The notes under the pieces: generated by a model
Database searches by the model: none
Seen by the model: only the letters and a program-made list of their open reading frames with translations
Told to the model about the DNA's origin: nothing
Assembly: GCA_019415505.1 (NCBI GenBank)
Contig: DXZC01000077.1
Span: 1-9,329 of the forward strand
Length of the DNA stretch: 9,329 bases
Direction of reading: 5' to 3'
From: Peptococcaceae bacterium
GTDB lineage: Bacteria; Bacillota; Dehalobacteriia; UBA7702
Shown here: piece by piece, positions 6,318 through 9,329 of the stretch
How positions within the stretch are numbered: position 1 is the first letter of the stretch
Layout: every line of letters begins with the position of its first letter
Program-made: the position numbers and the translations under genes

Positions 6318-6910
6318 TTTTGGCGGCAAAAAACGTCACTTACGCTTATAAAACCAACGCTGAGCCGGTAATACGGGATTTTAGCATCTCCATTGAGAGC
6401 GGCGAGCGGGTGGGTATTTTGGCGCCCAGCGGCTTTGGTAAAACCACCTTGTGCCAGCTTTTGGCGGGCTATTTAAAGCCCGACCAGGGGGAAATCCTCT
6501 TGGACGGCGCGCCTCTGCCCCGGAAGGGCTATTGTCCGGTGCAGATGATTTGGCAACACCCGGAGCGGGTGGTTAATCCCCGGTTGCGCATGGGGGAGGT
6601 TTTGGCTGAGGGCGGCGCTATCCCACCCCGGATTATAGAGGGCTTAGGCATTGAGCGGGATTGGTATAATCGCTACCCGGGGGAGATATCCGGCGGTGAA
6701 ATGCAGCGGTTTTGCATAGCCCGGGCCCTGGGGGAAAATACCAGGTTCATTCTGGCTGACGAAATCAGCACCATGCTGGACTTGTTAACCCAAAGCCAAA
6801 TTTGGAGCTTTCTCCTGGCGGAGGTGGCGGCCCGGGGCATTGGCCTGGTGGCTGTTACCCATAGCGACGCTTTAATGGATTTGGTGGCCACCAGGACTGT
6901 AAAGTTGTAA
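6314..6910 (+). CDS. ABC importer ATPase 2 (DppF/NikE type), short form
   Basis: A 198-residue second ATPase, expected to pair with ATPase 1. Walker A is APSGFGKT (37-44), Q-loop Q81, signature ISGGEMQR (125-132), Walker B FILADE with E150, D-loop aspartate D156 and switch histidine H183. It stops soon after the switch region, so it lacks the C-terminal oligopeptide-type extension usual in DppF/NikE (commonly 250 residues or more). I chose ATG 6314, which overlaps the previous stop as ATGA and has GGAGAGGAG about 11 bases upstream. A GTG at 6302 in the same frame would sit directly on that ribosome binding site and is less likely. It is the last gene of the operon; a strong terminator begins 67 bases after it. 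Confidence 0.9.
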   Translation: MILAAKNVTYAYKTNAEPVIRDFSISIESGERVGILAPSGFGKTTLCQLLAGYLKPDQGEILLDGAPLPRKGYCPVQMIWQHPERVVNPRLRMGEVLAEGGAIPPRIIEGLGIERDWYNRYPGEISGGEMQRFCIARALGENTRFILADEISTMLDLLTQSQIWSFLLAEVAARGIGLVAVTHSDALMDLVATRTVKL

Positions 6911-6976
6911 GGCTGGCGGCAGGATAAGACTAAAAGAAGTGTAAAACTATAAAAACTGAAGAGCTATAAATTAATT

Positions 6977-7009
6977 GAAAAACCCCGAAGATTACCTTCG
7001 GGGTTTTTC
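6977..7009. terminator. Strong intrinsic terminator closing the ABC operon
   Basis: A perfect 14-bp inverted repeat: GAAAAACCCCGAAG (6977-6990) and CTTCGGGGTTTTTC (6996-7009) with an ATTAC loop. The A-run before and T-run after the GC core let it work in both directions. It ends the operon on the plus strand and could back up termination of the convergent surface-protein gene. Confidence 0.9.
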
Positions 7010-7384
7010 ACGGTTTGAATATAAGCTGAGATTAGCTCTCTATTTAATTTTTCTCCATAATTATTGCATTATTGGTAAAGAATACTTGTCAACCTCAATT
7101 TCCGGTTACTACATTTAATGCAATTAAAATTATTACTATAAAGCATTAAAACTATCTAAGTTTTAATTGACCTTTGAGTTCCAAATCTTGAGACCATGGC
7201 GGCTGGAAATTAACCTTTAATTTTTCAGCCATAATGTTTTAAACCGGGGTAGTTGTCAATATTTTGCGCCCTGCATAAATCATTTCTTGGTTTCTTAATT
7301 AGGGGGCAGATGAGGAAATTTATTGTTATACTGTTGCGGCGATGGGCCCCCGTTGCCATGGTTCCGGGAGAGGTAGCGGAGGGC
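7010..7384. other. A+T-rich convergent intergenic gap with two hairpins
   Basis: No convincing gene is seen in these 375 bases between the convergent operon and the surface-protein gene. It holds a perfect 9-bp inverted repeat, ATTAAAACT (7145-7153) with AGTTTTAAT (7159-7167). TTTAATGC (7114-7121) can alternatively pair with GCATTAAA (7143-7150), so the two folds compete. A third, imperfect fold-back runs from GGCTG (7201-7205) to CAGCC (7226-7230). None has the T-run expected of a clear terminator for the minus-strand gene. Confidence 0.5.
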
Positions 7385-8770
7385 TTAGTCAAGGCCCAGA
7401 GTGTCGGTGTAGAGGACGTTGACGCCGTTTTTCTGGTAATTGGCCGCCTCTTGGGGGTCGTCAATGGTGAAGGCGGCTGTTAAAACCCCGCTGCGGTTCA
7501 GCTTGGCCACATAGCCCGCCCGGTCGGCATAGTATTGGCTGATGGTGATGGCCAGCAATTTGTGGCTTTGAGCAAAGGTTACCAGGGCTTCCACATTCTC
7601 CACCTCAGCAGGTCGCATTGTATAGGTGGTAAGTATAATATTGCTATAGCCCAGGGCGGCTACAGCCTCATATTCGCTATACTTGTAAATTTGGGGCAGA
7701 AAACGGTTGATAAGCTCCGGGTATTTCCGGCTGATAATGGTCAGGGCTGTGAGATTATCATCCTTGATATCGGTTATAATATAGGCGGTGGGGTTGTCCT
7801 TGAGCCATTGGGCTAAATCCGCCAAGGCCAGGGGCGTGAGGCCCTGGAACATCTGGGATTTACCATAGTCCTCTTTAAATTTTGCTAGGGTCATGGGGCC
7901 TCTGAGAGGATTAATATAATCCCAGTGGCGCAAGCACACCAGTTGGGAGTCGGTTGTCCAGACGAAGTCCACCTCTAAAAATCTTTGCTCGTGCCGCAAG
8001 CTGTTGTTAAGGGCTTCCAGGGAGTTGGAATACAGCCGTCCGTTAATAGACCCGCCGGCGTGCATAAAATATTTTAAATCCCGCCAGTTGAAGCCTAAGG
8101 CTTGGTAAGTATCCTTATCCTGCAAATAAACGGAGATTATTTTGGCGATTTCACCTCTCAGGGTGGAATTTTGAGGGCCAAAGCTCTGATCCTCGTAGCC
8201 CTCGATTATACCGCCTTTGGTCAAGGTGGTTACAGCTTCCTGAGCGTAGGGGGCAATGGCGGAGCTGTCAGTAAAGCTGATGGCTGGGAGGGCTTCTTTA
8301 ATAGCTAAGCCCTCCACTCTGGGGGCATAGCGGCAGAGCATTACGGCAATGTCCTGGCGGGTTACTGGGGCGTTGGGATTGAATTTGCCCGCATTATCCC
8401 CCACCACGATTTTGTTTAAATAACCCCACTCCACATAGGGCAGAGTCCAGGAGGTGGTGCTAATATCCGGAAAAGAGGGGGTCAACCGCTGGTAGGGTGT
8501 GAGGTTATCCCCGGAGAGCCGGGCCAGGATAGCGACAAATTCCGCCCTGGTAACGGCGTCCAGGGGGCAGAACTGGGATTCAGTGCGCCCTTGGAGTATG
8601 CCTTGGGAGGCTAAGTCGATTATATACGGCTTGTACCAGCCCTCGATATCAGTAAAGGCTGTGTCGTTATCATTGGCTGCCTGCAACGGCGTGGCGGTTC
8701 CGAAAAGAGCTACCCCGATGACGCAGCAGAAAAGTAGCGCGGGGATGAGAGCAAAAGTGAGTTTTTTCAT
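7385..8770 (-). CDS. Exported SLH-domain protein with a GDPD/PI-PLC-like domain
   Basis: A 461-residue surface protein. A signal peptide (MKKLTF, hydrophobic core, cleavage expected after LQA near residue 31) is followed by three SLH domains at about 39-83, 100-149 and 166-216. Their conserved tails read VTRAE, VTRQD and LRGE. SLH triplets hold proteins on the secondary cell-wall polymer of Gram-positive or similar envelopes. From about 235 to the end is a TIM-barrel domain like glycerophosphodiester phosphodiesterase: H237 (HAGG), N249 and E252 (NSLEAL), E266 and D268 (LEVD), H282 (RHWD), and the C-terminal pattern ending LYTD. The usual HRG arginine is Ala here, which fits a little-studied branch with HAxGG motifs, so activity on phosphodiesters is likely but the substrate is unknown. 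GGAGG (8776-8780) is 5 bases from ATG 8770 and only 2 from an adjacent ATG at 8773, so I prefer 8770. Confidence 0.88.
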   Translation of the reverse strand: MKKLTFALIPALLFCCVIGVALFGTATPLQAANDNDTAFTDIEGWYKPYIIDLASQGILQGRTESQFCPLDAVTRAEFVAILARLSGDNLTPYQRLTPSFPDISTTSWTLPYVEWGYLNKIVVGDNAGKFNPNAPVTRQDIAVMLCRYAPRVEGLAIKEALPAISFTDSSAIAPYAQEAVTTLTKGGIIEGYEDQSFGPQNSTLRGEIAKIISVYLQDKDTYQALGFNWRDLKYFMHAGGSINGRLYSNSLEALNNSLRHEQRFLEVDFVWTTDSQLVCLRHWDYINPLRGPMTLAKFKEDYGKSQMFQGLTPLALADLAQWLKDNPTAYIITDIKDDNLTALTIISRKYPELINRFLPQIYKYSEYEAVAALGYSNIILTTYTMRPAEVENVEALVTFAQSHKLLAITISQYYADRAGYVAKLNRSGVLTAAFTIDDPQEAANYQKNGVNVLYTDTLGLD

Positions 8771-8813
8771 CATGTCCTCCAGGTTTTCGCTGGGATTTAT
8801 CTATTTTCGTTCC

Positions 8814-8843
8814 ATTATAGCATGAGTGAGGGAAATTTTTCAA
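8814..8843 (-). promoter_or_regulatory. Sigma-A promoter with extended -10 for the SLH/GDPD gene
   Basis: On the minus strand TTGAAA (8838-8843) and a perfect TATAAT (8814-8819) are 18 bases apart, and TGC directly before the -10 makes it an extended -10 element. Transcription should begin near 8807, leaving a leader of about 35 bases before the ATG. The gene appears to be read alone and from a constitutively strong site. Confidence 0.8.
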
Positions 8844-8880
8844 GCTTAGCTGGAGGGGGGATTTTTTTAATAGTGTTAAC

Positions 8881-9329
8881 GGGGAAACTTTTCGGCTGAC
8901 GTGAGTTGGGAATTTTGCAGGTTAGCGTAAGTGGGGAGTTTTGCAGGTTAGCGTAAGTGGGGAGTTTTGCAAGTTGGCGTAAGAGGGGGAAACTTTCAGC
9001 TGGCGTGAGTGGCAAGTCCTGCAAGTTAGCGTAAGTGGGGAGTTCTGTGAGTTGGCGCGTGAGGGAGTCTTGCAAGTTGACGTAAGTGGGAGGAACTTAC
9101 AAGCTAGTGTGAGTGAGGAGTATTGCAAGTTGGCGCATGGGGGAGTCCTGCAAGTTGACGTAAGTGGTAGAAACATACAAGCTGGTGTGAGTGGGGGAAT
9201 CTTGCAGGTTGGCGTAAGTGGTGAGTTCTGCAAGTTGACGTAAGTGGGAGGAACTTACAAGCTAGTGTGAGTGGGGAGTATTGCAAGTTGGCGCATGGGG
9301 GAGTCCTGCAAGTTGACGTAAGTGGTAGA
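8881..9329. repeat. Tandem array of ~26-bp repeats, at least 17 copies, running off the window
   Basis: Units of 25-27 bases begin at 8881, 8908, 8933, 8959, 8985, 9011, 9037, 9063, 9088, 9115, 9141, 9166, 9193, 9220, 9246, 9273 and 9299, with a partial unit at 9324. A typical unit opens GGGGAGT and contains TTGCAAGTTGGCGTAAGT. A variant class (9088, 9166, 9246) reads AACTTACAAGCTAGTG or close to it. Units are contiguous, so there are no spacers and this is not CRISPR. Open frames through it merely echo the repeat, with runs such as SPLTLTCK. No gene is seen in this stretch. Confidence 0.9.
9071..9329. repeat. Higher-order 158-bp period within the 26-bp array
   Basis: Bases 9071-9171 recur at 9229-9329 with a single difference (A9116 versus G9274). 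The offset of 158 bases equals six basic units. Neighbouring units differ much more from each other than these blocks do, so a multi-unit block was duplicated recently. Confidence 0.85.

Noticed and set aside
7225..7483. Small frames on both strands at the end of the surface-protein gene
   Set aside because: They overlap its last codons in other frames and have no recognisable features.
8815..9286. Repetitive minus- and plus-strand proteins through the 26-bp array
   Set aside because: They exist only because the repeat unit lacks stops; different frames give similar low-complexity peptides and there is no ribosome binding site or domain.
8881..9329. CRISPR array
   Set aside because: Units are contiguous with no unique spacers, and they are too variable for CRISPR direct repeats.

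Overview
The window looks like chromosome of an anaerobic Firmicute (Clostridia or a related group with S-layer anchored proteins). Evidence: strong GGAGG-type ribosome binding sites, a lipoprotein-type solute-binding protein, a sigma-A style promoter, an SLH-domain surface protein and a fermentative-type putrescine carbamoyltransferase. Assignment to phylum is an inference and no genus is claimed. Coding regions are roughly half G+C, while several intergenic stretches are much more A+T rich and repetitive.

Layout: (1) Positions 1-968, minus strand: ptcA, putrescine carbamoyltransferase, with its last residues cut off by the window edge. (2) 969-1248: divergent control region with several dyads and a possible leader attenuator. 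(3) 1249-6910, plus strand: a complete five-gene ABC importer of the nickel/peptide/opine class, in the order binding lipoprotein, permease, permease, ATPase, ATPase. The first two genes are separated by an unusual 566-bp gap holding a structured element and an eight-unit ~40-bp degenerate repeat; the last four genes are tightly packed or overlapping. (4) 6977-7009: strong terminator closing the operon, then a 375-bp A+T-rich gap with hairpins. (5) 7385-8770, minus strand: an exported protein with three SLH domains and a GDPD/PI-PLC-like domain, driven by a near-consensus extended -10 promoter. (6) 8881 to the window end: at least 17 tandem copies of a ~26-bp repeat with a 158-bp higher-order period, and no credible gene.

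How it fits together: the importer should bind its ligand outside the membrane with the lipoprotein and pass it through the two permeases, powered by two different ATPases. His/Cys clusters in the binding protein and a His-rich C-terminal tail on the first ATPase suggest a transition-metal ligand such as nickel, free or chelated, rather than an ordinary peptide; this is inference. The neighbouring ptcA belongs to agmatine/putrescine catabolism and shares only the divergent promoter region, so a functional link to the importer is not shown. The items most worth a second look are the 40-bp repeat array inside the operon, the His-rich ATPase tail, and the 26-bp array that appears to run into the promoter of the surface-protein gene.
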